This document shows, one piece after another, positions 21,302 to 30,360 of a stretch of DNA of 64,000 bases. Every line of letters begins with the position of its first letter. Positions within the stretch are counted from its first letter, which is position 1. The notes under the pieces are model-generated. The model saw nothing but the letters and a program-made list of their open reading frames with translations, was not told where the DNA came from and made no database searches. A program made the position numbers and the translations under genes. This DNA comes from Erysipelotrichaceae bacterium (GTDB taxonomy: Bacteria; Bacillota_I; Bacilli_A; Erysipelotrichales; Erysipelotrichaceae), in assembly GCA_017473265.1 (NCBI GenBank), contig JAFULQ010000023.1:1-64000 (forward strand), in the 5' to 3' direction.

Positions 21302-22717
21302 TTACTTTCTTTTCTTATTTAACAATGCCTTAAGTCCTCCAGAACGTCTGAATTTTCTAAATTTTGAACGAATCTTTTTCGGAATATACATCATAAAACG
21401 CGCCAATCGATATGCTTTTGAACGCTTAATCTTTTTCAATTCCAATTCAGTCTTCTCAAGTTGTTGCTGAATCTTTATTGATGGATCTTTACAACCCAAC
21501 AATCCATATTGATTTTCATTAACCAAATCAATACCCATCACACAACTTTCTTTAGAATACTGATCTACAAAAACATTCTTTAGATATTCGCCATTCTCAT
21601 CATACATATCCAATATCTTTTTCAATTGCGTATCATTCGCATCCTGATACACATTGGTATTTTGTAAAGCAACTTCTTGCGTACCCTCAACAACACGTAA
21701 CTTTTCATTCTCACGAACCAAGACTGTAGGTGTCCCCTTACGCAACTGCATAATCTTCAACCACAAATCATCCGCATTCAAAGACAACTGCTGAATTCGT
21801 TCCATATTAAACACTTCCAAATCCATACATCTTGGAGGATACAAAGTACCCGCACCACTTGTAGAAAACAACTGCATAGAAGGCGTTGCTACAACACCAG
21901 AAAACTCTTTAATCCATTTCGCATAAGAAACAATCTTTCCATCTTCTTCTAACATCAAATGACTTCGAACAGAAGATACAGCATAAGGAAAATGCAAATA
22001 TGATACAAATAATGTTTCCAACATATATGGATCATATGTCAAATCATCATCAATCGTCACAATTAAAGCATCCGGAAATTCTTGCATTACATAATAATAC
22101 TTTTTATGTGGACGAATATCTTCATCCACCCAACGAATTTCCAATCCTAATTTTTTATAGGCCAATAAAGACTCTGGTAAATCCGCATCTAAATTAGGAA
22201 ATTGAGGTTTCGCTAACCACAAAATTACTTTATCAGGCAACATCGTTTGTTCATAAATCGAACTCAATGTTTTATAAACTACATGAATTCGTGCTGGAAA
22301 AGAAGTAAATGAAACAATCATTTTTGGAGCATAACGAAAATCCTTTTTCAACAATGCCTTATTACGACAACTAGCATACCACTCATATAAACCAGCATCT
22401 TGCAAATCATTTTCTTTTACATTTAAAAACAAAGGATGCGCAAAAAACAACGCACATACTTGATCCATAAATAACTTACTATCTGCTAAATCATTATCTA
22501 GAACATACTTTTGTACAATACTCTTTAAATTACTTACAATAAATTTACGAATCGAATTACAAACATCATCAAAATCATTAGACTTCACCGTTTCATCCGC
22601 AATTTTAACCATTACATCCATCATTTGATCAAACGATGTATGATTTAATGTATCTGTATATCCACTCAACAACAAATTTACTTGACCATTCGAAATCGTC
22701 TTTGTTTCATTATTCAT
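21302..22717 (-). CDS. Glycosyltransferase-like protein with DDD motif
   Basis: 471 residues starting at 22717, with GGAG upstream; an in-frame TTG seven codons earlier has no ribosome site. Residues 130-270 look like a GT-A glycosyltransferase core: MIVSFTSFPARIHVVYKTLSSIYEQT, KVILWLAKPQFP, ALIVTIDDDLTYDPYMLETL (the Asp cluster that would bind metal and nucleotide-sugar), then DDLWLKIMQLRKG. Residues 1-120 are helical and unassigned. The C terminus ends in a very basic tail (KKIRSKFRKFRR), probably membrane-facing. It is the first gene of the polymer operon. Sugar donor and acceptor cannot be read from sequence. Confidence 0.78.
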   Translation of the reverse strand: MNNETKTISNGQVNLLLSGYTDTLNHTSFDQMMDVMVKIADETVKSNDFDDVCNSIRKFIVSNLKSIVQKYVLDNDLADSKLFMDQVCALFFAHPLFLNVKENDLQDAGLYEWYASCRNKALLKKDFRYAPKMIVSFTSFPARIHVVYKTLSSIYEQTMLPDKVILWLAKPQFPNLDADLPESLLAYKKLGLEIRWVDEDIRPHKKYYYVMQEFPDALIVTIDDDLTYDPYMLETLFVSYLHFPYAVSSVRSHLMLEEDGKIVSYAKWIKEFSGVVATPSMQLFSTSGAGTLYPPRCMDLEVFNMERIQQLSLNADDLWLKIMQLRKGTPTVLVRENEKLRVVEGTQEVALQNTNVYQDANDTQLKKILDMYDENGEYLKNVFVDQYSKESCVMGIDLVNENQYGLLGCKDPSIKIQQQLEKTELELKKIKRSKAYRLARFMMYIPKKIRSKFRKFRRSGGLKALLNKKRK

Positions 22718-22752
22718 ATATTTCACTCCAACTTTCAAACTCTTACTATTTT

Positions 22753-22758
22753 ATTATA
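22753..22758 (-). promoter_or_regulatory. Probable -10 of the surface-polymer operon
   Basis: TATAAT on the minus strand about 35 bases before the glycosyltransferase start. The -35 is weak (TTTTCT at a 16-base spacing is the best I see). Confidence 0.5.
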
Positions 22759-22782
22759 CTCTATAAATGATAATAGAAAACA

Positions 22783-22818
22783 AAAAAATAGCAATCCCTC
22801 AACGAAAGGATTGCTAAA
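22783..22818 (-). terminator. Terminator after flippase gene
   Basis: AGCAATCC / GGATTGCT stem just past the stop at 22824, followed on the minus strand by ATTTTTTTG. Confidence 0.85.
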
Positions 22819-22823
22819 TAATA

Positions 22824-24383
22824 TTAAACATTTGTAATATAACGTTTTAAAGGCTTAATCTTACCACCAGTCATACGATTTACAATAACTAGCATACCTT
22901 TAAAATCATCACTTCTACCATAGATACATAAGAACACAATATTTGGAACAATACCACAAATCAATAGTTTTACAAACAATTCTATATACGCATCAAATGG
23001 CACAAACTCACATACAAAATATGTAACCGCACATGCAATACCAGTCATAACTACACTCTTACATAAAATCCAAACATATTCTTTAATTTGTTTTGTATCA
23101 AAGATAAAGCTAAAGACATTATGAATCAACCATGGTATACCAATCACTAATAATGATAATACTGTAGACAACAAGACTGCATATAGACCAATAAACTTAA
23201 TCAATGCCAAATTCATAATTAAATTTGCTACCGCACAAATTAATGGTCTAAAGCGATCCTCATGCCAAATACCAGCCGCATCTTTATAAATATTAATAAC
23301 TGTAAAAATTTCATAGATAAAGAAATAAATACTAAATAAAAGAACATAACTAAAATCAAGCATTAACTCTTTACCCATCCAAAGTTCCATAAACGGTTGA
23401 TACAAACATACAAAACAAGCAAAACATACACCACTTAACCAACAAACAATAAAGGTAAACTTCTTAAAGTTAGCGTAATTATGCTCTTTCGTTTCAACTA
23501 CCAAACTATTACCAATTCCCGCCATACAAGAATATAAAACCGTCTTCATAATTCCAATCACCGCTTTTACCATATAGAAATAGTTTTGATAAATAGCTAA
23601 AGTCGTTAAACCTAAAAACGCAGAAACAATAACAGTATCCAAATTTTCATTTACTACAACACCTAATTTAGAAGTAAATAAATCCTTAATACGTTGATTA
23701 ATCTTATCCACATTTTCTTTTGGTAATTTTCCTTTTGCATGGAATTGAGGATACATACGATCCGCAATCCTTGAAATAATAATATTCGTTAACGCTCTAG
23801 TTACTAAATTAGCCATAACATATAAATAATAATTATGGAAAATAGCCAACACTGAAATTTGTGTCACATACATAATTGTATCCGTCACAAAATGTACTTT
23901 ACTAGAAATATCCGAACGTTGATGTGCAGATAAAATACAGTTCTTATAAGCAAACAACCAATATGTTAATACCGTTGCCATTAAATTCATAACATATAGT
24001 ACATAGATATTGATATCTGCTGGCACATCACTGGCAATTAAATTAGGAATAAATGGTAATAAACACAATCCCATCGATAAAATAACAATACCAATGATAC
24101 GATAATAAATCTTATACAAACGCATCAAAGCACAAATGGTTACTTCATCATTTTCAGCAATTGGCTTATACATTGAGAAAGTCATTGCTGAACCAACACC
24201 CAATTCAGCCAAGTTTAAAACTTGCAAAACAGATGTAAATAAACCATTTAAACCTAAATATTGAACACCCAATAAATAAATCATTGCCGTTCTCATTAAG
24301 AATGGTACTAATAAGTGATATAACTTTAAAAGTAATCCGAACACCATATTACGGGTCGCATTCTTTGTACGATTTCCCTTCAT
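22824..24383 (-). CDS. Wzx/MviN-like polysaccharide flippase
   Basis: 519 residues with about 12-14 hydrophobic segments in the MOP/PST flippase layout. The N terminus is NATRNMVFGLLLKLYHLLVPFLMRTAMIYLLGVQYLGLNGLFTSVLQVLNLAELGVGSA (shown in family form: arginines before helix 1, then LGxxYLGLNGLF and LAELGVGSA). Such proteins turn lipid-linked glycans from the inner to the outer leaflet. The ATG at 24383 follows AAAGGAG by nine bases and is preferred over one at 24404. It stands alone, terminated on both sides, between the CWB2 protein gene and the polymer operon. It might serve a second glycan pathway, since the operon has its own ABC exporter. Confidence 0.88.
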   Translation of the reverse strand: MKGNRTKNATRNMVFGLLLKLYHLLVPFLMRTAMIYLLGVQYLGLNGLFTSVLQVLNLAELGVGSAMTFSMYKPIAENDEVTICALMRLYKIYYRIIGIVILSMGLCLLPFIPNLIASDVPADINIYVLYVMNLMATVLTYWLFAYKNCILSAHQRSDISSKVHFVTDTIMYVTQISVLAIFHNYYLYVMANLVTRALTNIIISRIADRMYPQFHAKGKLPKENVDKINQRIKDLFTSKLGVVVNENLDTVIVSAFLGLTTLAIYQNYFYMVKAVIGIMKTVLYSCMAGIGNSLVVETKEHNYANFKKFTFIVCWLSGVCFACFVCLYQPFMELWMGKELMLDFSYVLLFSIYFFIYEIFTVINIYKDAAGIWHEDRFRPLICAVANLIMNLALIKFIGLYAVLLSTVLSLLVIGIPWLIHNVFSFIFDTKQIKEYVWILCKSVVMTGIACAVTYFVCEFVPFDAYIELFVKLLICGIVPNIVFLCIYGRSDDFKGMLVIVNRMTGGKIKPLKRYITNV

Positions 24384-24442
24384 GAAAAACAACTCCTTTA
24401 ACATGCATATGTATTATACTCTATTCTTCATTTTTTACAATG

Positions 24443-24472
24443 AAAAAAGAGATTCAACCATTTGAATCCCTT
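24443..24472 (-). terminator. Terminator of fourth CWB2 gene
   Basis: GGGATTCAA / TTGAATCTC stem with a 4-nt loop and a T6 tail on the minus strand, ten bases after the stop at 24483. Confidence 0.85.
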
Positions 24473-24482
24473 TAGTCTTTTA

Positions 24483-26258
24483 CTAATAAATTACTTTTTT
24501 AGTATATCCTTCATCTTCTAAATTCTTTACAAACTCTGAATACACAATATGCGTAGGTACTACATCATCATCCTTTGCCATCAACTTATTCTTAACCAAT
24601 TCTTCAAAATCAGCTTTCGAATAATCAATAAATGTAGTTTCTTTATAATACGATCCATAACGATTATAAATATAATCATAACGAAACTTAACAGCATACA
24701 CAGCATTTAAGCGATCATATTTTCTACGCAAATCATAATCAGTAGGAACATCCTTATGATCATAATTCATAGTTCTTACTTCATTGATAGAAATCACTAA
24801 ATCATCACTTTGTACAATATATAAATCCGTAGTAATACCATTTTCTTCATTCGAATAAACAGTCATGGTATTTGGCTCTGAATTAAAAATATTTTTAACC
24901 GTTTCTGATGAAATAAGTGTTGGGCCACCTAAAACAGCACCACGTACAATACCTTTTTCTTGTACAAAATCTGCTGCATATTGCCAATTATCATTATCTG
25001 TTAATAATAAAGGTCCTTTATGCAAATATGCTAAAGGTCCACCACTCAATCCATCTGGGAAATTTTTAGCATATGCCAAAACTGCATAATCCGGATGTTC
25101 AAAAAATCTTTCAGCTACTAAAACAGAAGTCTCATAACGATTTACGCCAGCCAAACGTTCTACTTCACCATACTTGCGCAATTGATTTTCAACATTTGTA
25201 CTTACGGCACTAGTTCCACCAATAATAATCATTGGATTCCCATTTAATTGTTTTAAGAATTCTTTTTGTTTCGCACTCAACGTTTGATTAACTAATAAAA
25301 TAGGATATCCAACTGCACTAGCACTTAAACTATCCGCAAAACCATTTCCTGTAGCCACTAGAATTGGCTCATCATCAATACCAGCTTCTTTTAATATTTC
25401 TAAATTCGTTTCATAACGATTCTTTCCAGCTAAACGAATTGCAGACATTTCATAACTTTTAAAATGAGTCTCAAATATTTTACGAACTGCACTAGTACCA
25501 CCTAAAATATATGGTTTACAATTCAATGATTGCCATTTATGGTAATGCATTGCTACATCCATATCCTTATTATTGTTAGCCATCAAAATTGGTGCATTCT
25601 TCTTTGCTGAGAGATAACTTCCTGCTAAAGCATCCGCATAATTAGTTCCACTTGCTATAATTAAATTTGGATAGCCACGCAAAAATTGATCTTTTAAATA
25701 TACCTCAGCAACTTCAAATGCAGTTTCATAACGGTCATCACCATAAATACGTTCAATCTCATCTATTTGATCATATTTTGATTCATAAACATGTACTGGG
25801 CAACGAACAACCACACCATTTGTACTAGTTACCGTAAGGGTTGCTGTTCCTGGTGCTACAGCATGAATTAAACCACTTTGCTCCACAATCGCAATCTCTG
25901 GATTTTCACTAAACCACTGAACATGATCATCATCAGCTGCATATCTTGGACTAGTTCTTGCATAATTATCTACATGTGTTCCAACGCGCATATTTACTTC
26001 TGGATAGTCTAATACAATGGCATTAATATGTGTAGATCCTATTGGAATATTTTTAATTCTACTTTCATCTATTGCATCACACTTTTGACAATGCACTGAC
26101 TTTTGTCCAAATGTTGAATCGGTAGACATTTCATCCGTCGTATAATAATTTTCCCATACGTGTTCACAATCATCATTTGCATGAATATCATGTTTTGTAA
26201 TGCTCATAAAACACATCATCATACAAACAACCACTAAAATGTTTAGTCCCTTTTTCAT
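24483..26258 (-). CDS. CWB2 cell-wall protein with one Big_2 domain and a DUF1307/YehR-like C-terminal domain
   Basis: 591 residues. The signal peptide is followed by a short Cys segment (CEHVW..CQKC) recalling the giant protein's Cys repeats. One Big_2-like domain spans about 80-160 and three CWB2 repeats about 170-455 (RYETAFEVAEVYL, ASGTNYADALAGSYLSA, RYETNLEILKEAG, RYETSVLVAERFF). Residues 465-591 do not belong to CWB2: NEENGITTDLYIV, then FIDYSKADFEELVKNKL and FVKNLEDEGYTKK. This pattern resembles DUF1307 (YehR-like) lipoproteins, though the match is by eye only. In paralogues A-C the CWB2 block is C-terminal, so this one displays a domain on the other side. A TGGAGGTGG ribosome site precedes the ATG. 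Confidence 0.88.
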   Translation of the reverse strand: MKKGLNILVVVCMMMCFMSITKHDIHANDDCEHVWENYYTTDEMSTDSTFGQKSVHCQKCDAIDESRIKNIPIGSTHINAIVLDYPEVNMRVGTHVDNYARTSPRYAADDDHVQWFSENPEIAIVEQSGLIHAVAPGTATLTVTSTNGVVVRCPVHVYESKYDQIDEIERIYGDDRYETAFEVAEVYLKDQFLRGYPNLIIASGTNYADALAGSYLSAKKNAPILMANNNKDMDVAMHYHKWQSLNCKPYILGGTSAVRKIFETHFKSYEMSAIRLAGKNRYETNLEILKEAGIDDEPILVATGNGFADSLSASAVGYPILLVNQTLSAKQKEFLKQLNGNPMIIIGGTSAVSTNVENQLRKYGEVERLAGVNRYETSVLVAERFFEHPDYAVLAYAKNFPDGLSGGPLAYLHKGPLLLTDNDNWQYAADFVQEKGIVRGAVLGGPTLISSETVKNIFNSEPNTMTVYSNEENGITTDLYIVQSDDLVISINEVRTMNYDHKDVPTDYDLRRKYDRLNAVYAVKFRYDYIYNRYGSYYKETTFIDYSKADFEELVKNKLMAKDDDVVPTHIVYSEFVKNLEDEGYTKKVIY

Positions 26259-26325
26259 AGGCCACCTCCAAAATATGGTTAAATTATATCATGCATAAAA
26301 GCATGACCACAATCGCATTGACCAC

Positions 26326-26356
26326 AAAAAAAGTAATTGGTATTTCTACCAATTAC
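26326..26356 (-). terminator. Terminator overlapping stop codon of M18 aminopeptidase gene
   Basis: Perfect 10-bp stem GTAATTGGTA / TACCAATTAC with a TTTC loop; the right arm contains the TAA stop. A T7 tail follows on the minus strand. Confidence 0.9.
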
Positions 26357-27726
26357 ATTTCTTCTAAGAATGCTTTATAACCACGATATGTTTCATAAAC
26401 ATCCGCTTGGCTAGTTACTTCCCAAGGCGCATGCATACTCAATACCGCAACACCTGCATCAATTACATTCATATTATATTGAGCCATAATGTAAGCGATT
26501 GTTCCGCCTCCACCACAGTCAACTCTACCTAATTCAGCTGTTTGGAATGTAACATCATGCTTTTCAAATGCAGCACGAATTCTAGCAATGAATTCAGGAT
26601 TTGCATCATTACATCCACCTTTTCCACCGCTTCCAGTATACTTATTTAAGCACATACCTCCACCGATATAAGCACTATTCATTGGTTCATTTACACCAGG
26701 GAATGTTGGATCATAACCAGCAGAAACATCACTAGATAACATATCTGTATTGTTATATAAACGACGTAATTTCAATTCACTGAAACCACCAGCTAATTCT
26801 AATAATTCAACTAATGCATTTTCAAAGAAAATAGAATGCATACCTGTAGCACCAATACTACCAACTTCTTCTTTATCTACTAATAAAGCACAAGTTGTTT
26901 TCTTTTGTGTTGGAGTATCTAATAAAGCCATTAATGATGTATAAGCACAAACTCTATCATCTTGACCATATCCCATAACCATACCACGATCTAAACCATA
27001 ATCTCTTGCTTTACCAGCAGGTACGATTTCAATTTCAGCAGACATAAAGTCATCTTCTTCAATACCATAACGATCCTTCAACATCTTCATGATATTTGCT
27101 TTAACAGGTTCTTTTTCTTCATCTTTTAGAGGAATACTACCAAATGTAATATTTAACTCTTCACCTTCAATAATCTTAGGTGCAGGTTTTTCCATTTGAC
27201 CTCTAGCTAAGTGTGGTAATAAATCTGTAATACCTAATACTGGATCATTTTCATCTTCACCAATTACGATATTTACACTTGTACCATCTTTTTTACAAAC
27301 TACACCATGCATAGCTAATGGAGTAGTTACCCATTGATACTTTTTAATTCCACCATAATAATGTGTTTTTAATAAACATAAGTTTTTATCTTCATAAATA
27401 GGATGTTGTTTTAAATCAATTCTAGGAGAATCAATATGTGCACCTAAAATGTTCATACCATTTTCTAATGGTTCTTCACCAATATGGAATAAAATTAAAG
27501 ATTTACCCATATTGTTGTAATATACTTTATCTCCTGTTTTAACTGCAGTTTGACTAGCAATTAAATCTTTTAAATTCTTATAACCATATTCTTCCGCAAT
27601 ACGAATAGATTCAACTACACATTCACGTTCAGTTTTACAATCAGAAATATATTTCTTATATCCTTGATTGAATTCTTTTACAGCTTCCATTTGTTGTTCA
27701 TTATATTTTTCCCAAACTGTTTTCAT
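26353..27726 (-). CDS. M18 family metallo-aminopeptidase
   Basis: 457 residues, full length for bacterial M18 (aspartyl aminopeptidase-like) enzymes. Metal and catalytic motifs are present: GAHIDSPR (His and Asp), GQDDRVCAY (Asp), LLVDKEEVGSIG (Glu pair), SSDVSAGYDP (Asp) and SMHAPWEVTS (His near the C terminus). These enzymes remove N-terminal residues from peptides in the cytoplasm using a dinuclear metal site. GAGGTAG stands before the ATG. It follows the DUF1836 gene by 44 bases in the same direction, and the pair may be one transcript. It fits with the other peptide and amino-acid genes in the window (M20 peptidase, liv system). Confidence 0.92.
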   Translation of the reverse strand: MKTVWEKYNEQQMEAVKEFNQGYKKYISDCKTERECVVESIRIAEEYGYKNLKDLIASQTAVKTGDKVYYNNMGKSLILFHIGEEPLENGMNILGAHIDSPRIDLKQHPIYEDKNLCLLKTHYYGGIKKYQWVTTPLAMHGVVCKKDGTSVNIVIGEDENDPVLGITDLLPHLARGQMEKPAPKIIEGEELNITFGSIPLKDEEKEPVKANIMKMLKDRYGIEEDDFMSAEIEIVPAGKARDYGLDRGMVMGYGQDDRVCAYTSLMALLDTPTQKKTTCALLVDKEEVGSIGATGMHSIFFENALVELLELAGGFSELKLRRLYNNTDMLSSDVSAGYDPTFPGVNEPMNSAYIGGGMCLNKYTGSGGKGGCNDANPEFIARIRAAFEKHDVTFQTAELGRVDCGGGGTIAYIMAQYNMNVIDAGVAVLSMHAPWEVTSQADVYETYRGYKAFLEEM

Positions 27727-27770
27727 AATACTACCTCTTTCTATTGTTTATTATTGTACATCAATCTTTA

Positions 27771-28331
27771 CTATTTTGCATCCTTTGATGCACGAAAACG
27801 TTCATCAATTAGTTTATAAGCTATTTTCTGTAATTGATTCGAAACAGTGCACAAACACAATAAAGTAACCAAATCATCTTCCTTATTTCCAACTAAGTCA
27901 TCTTCTAACATCGAAACTAATGCATTGGGTAATACTTCTTTTCCTTTTTCCTTAAAATGCATCAAACGTTCATAACAACGCAAAAAACCAGCTTCATCCA
28001 ATTGTTCATCTAAATACATGGTTTGCATAACTTGTTTCATTTCCTGCATCGTTAAACAATTCTTCATATTATACACCATCAACAATTGTATCAATTGTTC
28101 TTTAGGATAGGTTTTACCCTTAATTGGTCGAATAATCTTTTCTTTAGAATAATTGTTAATCATCGTCTTAGTCATAATTTTATCATCTTCATTACGTTTA
28201 TTATCACTCAACATTTGATCCATCATCATCAATACTTGATCCATATATAAAGGAATAGAAGGAACTTGATGTGCGAATACATCACTCTCATTCACAACCT
28301 CATTCGCATATTGTTTAATCAACTCTTTCAT
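27771..28331 (-). CDS. DUF1836 family protein (MerR-like HTH)
   Basis: 186 residues. The segment KIMTKTMINNYSKEKIIRPIKGKTYPKEQLIQLLMVYNMKNCLTMQEMKQVM is typical of DUF1836 (a MerR-like wing-helix in which the I-x-NY-x-K and R/Y-x-x-x-QL positions are conserved). Function is not established; DNA binding is inferred from the fold. The start has GGTGATG upstream. It diverges from the hemolysin-III gene across 129 bases and is followed by the M18 gene. Confidence 0.8.
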   Translation of the reverse strand: MKELIKQYANEVVNESDVFAHQVPSIPLYMDQVLMMMDQMLSDNKRNEDDKIMTKTMINNYSKEKIIRPIKGKTYPKEQLIQLLMVYNMKNCLTMQEMKQVMQTMYLDEQLDEAGFLRCYERLMHFKEKGKEVLPNALVSMLEDDLVGNKEDDLVTLLCLCTVSNQLQKIAYKLIDERFRASKDAK

Positions 28332-28385
28332 ATCATCACCATAAACTATTTTATTCGAAATATGATAATTTGTGAATAGAAATAG

Positions 28386-28413
28386 TTGTAATAACTAAAA
28401 AAAGTGATAAGAT
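28386..28413 (+). promoter_or_regulatory. Promoter of hemolysin-III-like gene
   Basis: TTGTAA (28386) and TAAGAT (28408) with a 16-base spacer, followed by a strong AAGGAGG ribosome site at 28444. Confidence 0.6.
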
Positions 28414-28460
28414 ATATACATGATGTAGTATTAATTACTATATAAGGAGGTATTACAAAT

Positions 28461-29102
28461 ATGTATAAAACTTATTTTAAGTATATTCAAGACCCTATTA
28501 GCAGTTACACTCATTTTCTAGGAGCTGTTATTTCTTTCTTCATATGTTTATTATGGATACTCTTTGGTTATATCCAACATACACCTTTGATAACCATGAT
28601 ATCCATCTTAGCATTTGGTATTGCCCTTATTGCACTATATTCTGCTAGTAGTTTTTATCATACATTAGCACTAACCCATAAACGTCATACCCTATATAGA
28701 AAACTAGATCATTCTATGATTTATATACTCATTGTCGGTTCCTATACTCCATTTATTATGATGTACAATAGTGATGCAATTATCGCAGTAATTGTTATGT
28801 GGTTACTTGCTTTCTTAGGAATTATTATCAAAGTCTTTTGGCTACAAGCACCAAGATGGTTATATACCTCTTTGTATATTTTATTAGGTTGGTCCATTGT
28901 TTTTATGCCATCTATGTTTGTAAATATGCCTTTAGGATGTATCGTACTATTAGCACTAGGAGGAATTGCCTATACATTGGGAGGAATTATCTATATTGTG
29001 AAAAAACCAAACTTAAAATGGAATTTCCACGATATCTTTCATATCTTTATTTTAGTAGGATCCTTCTTCCATATCCTTGCGGTTACCTTCTTTATCCTAT
29101 AA
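28461..29102 (+). CDS. Hemolysin III / YqfA-TrhA family membrane protein
   Basis: 213 residues with seven hydrophobic segments. The PAQR-superfamily residues are present: DPISSYTHFLG at the N terminus, ASSFYHT (Ser and His in helix 2), LDHSMIYILIVGSYTPF (Asp-His in helix 3) and FHDIFHIFILVGSFFHILAV (His pair in helix 7). In PAQR proteins these polar residues bind a metal. The bacterial members help set membrane energy state or fluidity; cytolysis is doubtful. It has its own promoter and a bidirectional terminator shared with the convergent ugd gene. Confidence 0.9.
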   Translation: MYKTYFKYIQDPISSYTHFLGAVISFFICLLWILFGYIQHTPLITMISILAFGIALIALYSASSFYHTLALTHKRHTLYRKLDHSMIYILIVGSYTPFIMMYNSDAIIAVIVMWLLAFLGIIIKVFWLQAPRWLYTSLYILLGWSIVFMPSMFVNMPLGCIVLLALGGIAYTLGGIIYIVKKPNLKWNFHDIFHIFILVGSFFHILAVTFFIL

Positions 29103-29107
29103 AAAAC

Positions 29108-29131
29108 ACTGCTAGATTTACATCTAGCAGT
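29108..29131. terminator. Bidirectional terminator between hemolysin-III and ugd genes
   Basis: Perfect ACTGCTAGAT / ATCTAGCAGT stem with a 4-nt loop. A T-rich tract follows on the plus strand (TTATTTTTT) and T6 on the minus strand. Confidence 0.9.
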
Positions 29132-29137
29132 TATTTT

Positions 29138-30304
29138 TTAGTCTCTCATAAATAAATCTCTTGTATATACTTTATCTAATACATCTTGTAATTCATCATT
29201 CATACGATTTACCACAATACTATCACTAATTGTCTTAAATAATTTCAAATCATGAATCACTTCATATCCTTCAAAAGTATTGTCCTTCAATGTTGGTTCA
29301 TAGATAACTACTTGTACACCTTGTTGTACTAAACGTTTCATTACCCCTTGAATAGCACTCGCTCTAAAGTTATCAGAATTACTCTTCATTGTTAAACGAT
29401 AGATTCCTACAATCTTTGGTTCACGATTCATAATTTCACTTGCAATATGATCCTTACGTGTACTATTAGATTGTACAATTGCACTAATTAAATTTTCAGG
29501 CACATCCTTATAATTGGCTTTTAATTGCTTTGTATCCTTAGGTAAACAATATCCACCATATCCAAAAGATGGATTGTTATAATGATTACCAATACGAGGA
29601 TCTAAACAAACACCTTCAATAATTTGTTTCGTATTTAACCCCTTCATTTCAGCATATGTATCCAATTCATTAAAATATGATACGCGTAATGCTAAATAGG
29701 TATTTGCGAATAACTTAATCGCTTCAGCTTCTGTACTATCTGTAAACAACACTGGTACATCTTCTTTATATGCCGCATTCTTTAATAAGTCCGCAAACAC
29801 TTTTGCTCGTTCACTATTTTCTCCAACCACAATGCGAGATGGATACAAATTATCATACAATGCTTTTCCTTCTCTTAAAAACTCTGGAGAGAAGATAATA
29901 CGATCTGTATTAAACATTTCATTCACATGCTTTGTATATCCCACAGGAATTGTTGACTTAATAACAATTGTCGCATCTTCATTATATTTCATCGCTAATG
30001 AAATAACCGCCTCTACTGCGCTTGTATCAAATTGATTCGTTTCATCATCATAGTTTGTTGGTGCAGCCACTACAATATAATCCGCATTTTCATATGCACT
30101 TTTCGCATCTGTTGTAGCAGTTAATTGTAATTGTTTATTTTGAAGGAAATCTTCAATTTCTACATCCTTAATTGGAGAAATTCCCTTATTAATTAAATCT
30201 ACTTTTTCTTGAATAATATCAATAGCCACAACTTCATTATGTTGTGCTAATAATGTCGCAATGCTTAAACCTACATATCCAGTTCCAGTAACTGTAATTT
30301 TCAT
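29138..30304 (-). CDS. ugd: UDP-glucose 6-dehydrogenase
   Basis: 388 residues, the compact size of HasB/Ugd-type enzymes. The N-terminal NAD site is [11 protein letters not shown], the substrate loop is FSPEFLREG, the Lys-Asn helix is [22 protein letters not shown] and the catalytic Cys lies in [11 protein letters not shown]. It oxidises UDP-glucose twice to UDP-glucuronate in the cytoplasm, supplying uronic acid for surface polysaccharide. GAGGGAG precedes the ATG. It lies 56 bases after the GT2 gene and may share its transcript. UDP-glucuronate would be a natural precursor for a teichuronic-type polymer like that suggested by the TupA genes, but the link is inferred. Confidence 0.93.
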   Translation of the reverse strand: MKITVTGTGYVGLSIATLLAQHNEVVAIDIIQEKVDLINKGISPIKDVEIEDFLQNKQLQLTATTDAKSAYENADYIVVAAPTNYDDETNQFDTSAVEAVISLAMKYNEDATIVIKSTIPVGYTKHVNEMFNTDRIIFSPEFLREGKALYDNLYPSRIVVGENSERAKVFADLLKNAAYKEDVPVLFTDSTEAEAIKLFANTYLALRVSYFNELDTYAEMKGLNTKQIIEGVCLDPRIGNHYNNPSFGYGGYCLPKDTKQLKANYKDVPENLISAIVQSNSTRKDHIASEIMNREPKIVGIYRLTMKSNSDNFRASAIQGVMKRLVQQGVQVVIYEPTLKDNTFEGYEVIHDLKLFKTISDSIVVNRMNDELQDVLDKVYTRDLFMRD

Positions 30305-30360
30305 AATACTCCCTCACTTTTATCACAAATAGTATATCATACTAGATAAATATTCGTTAC

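Noticed and set aside
28799-29155. 118-codon plus-strand frame inside the hemolysin-III gene
   Set aside because: Out-of-frame shadow of a clear PAQR-family gene, with no ribosome site.
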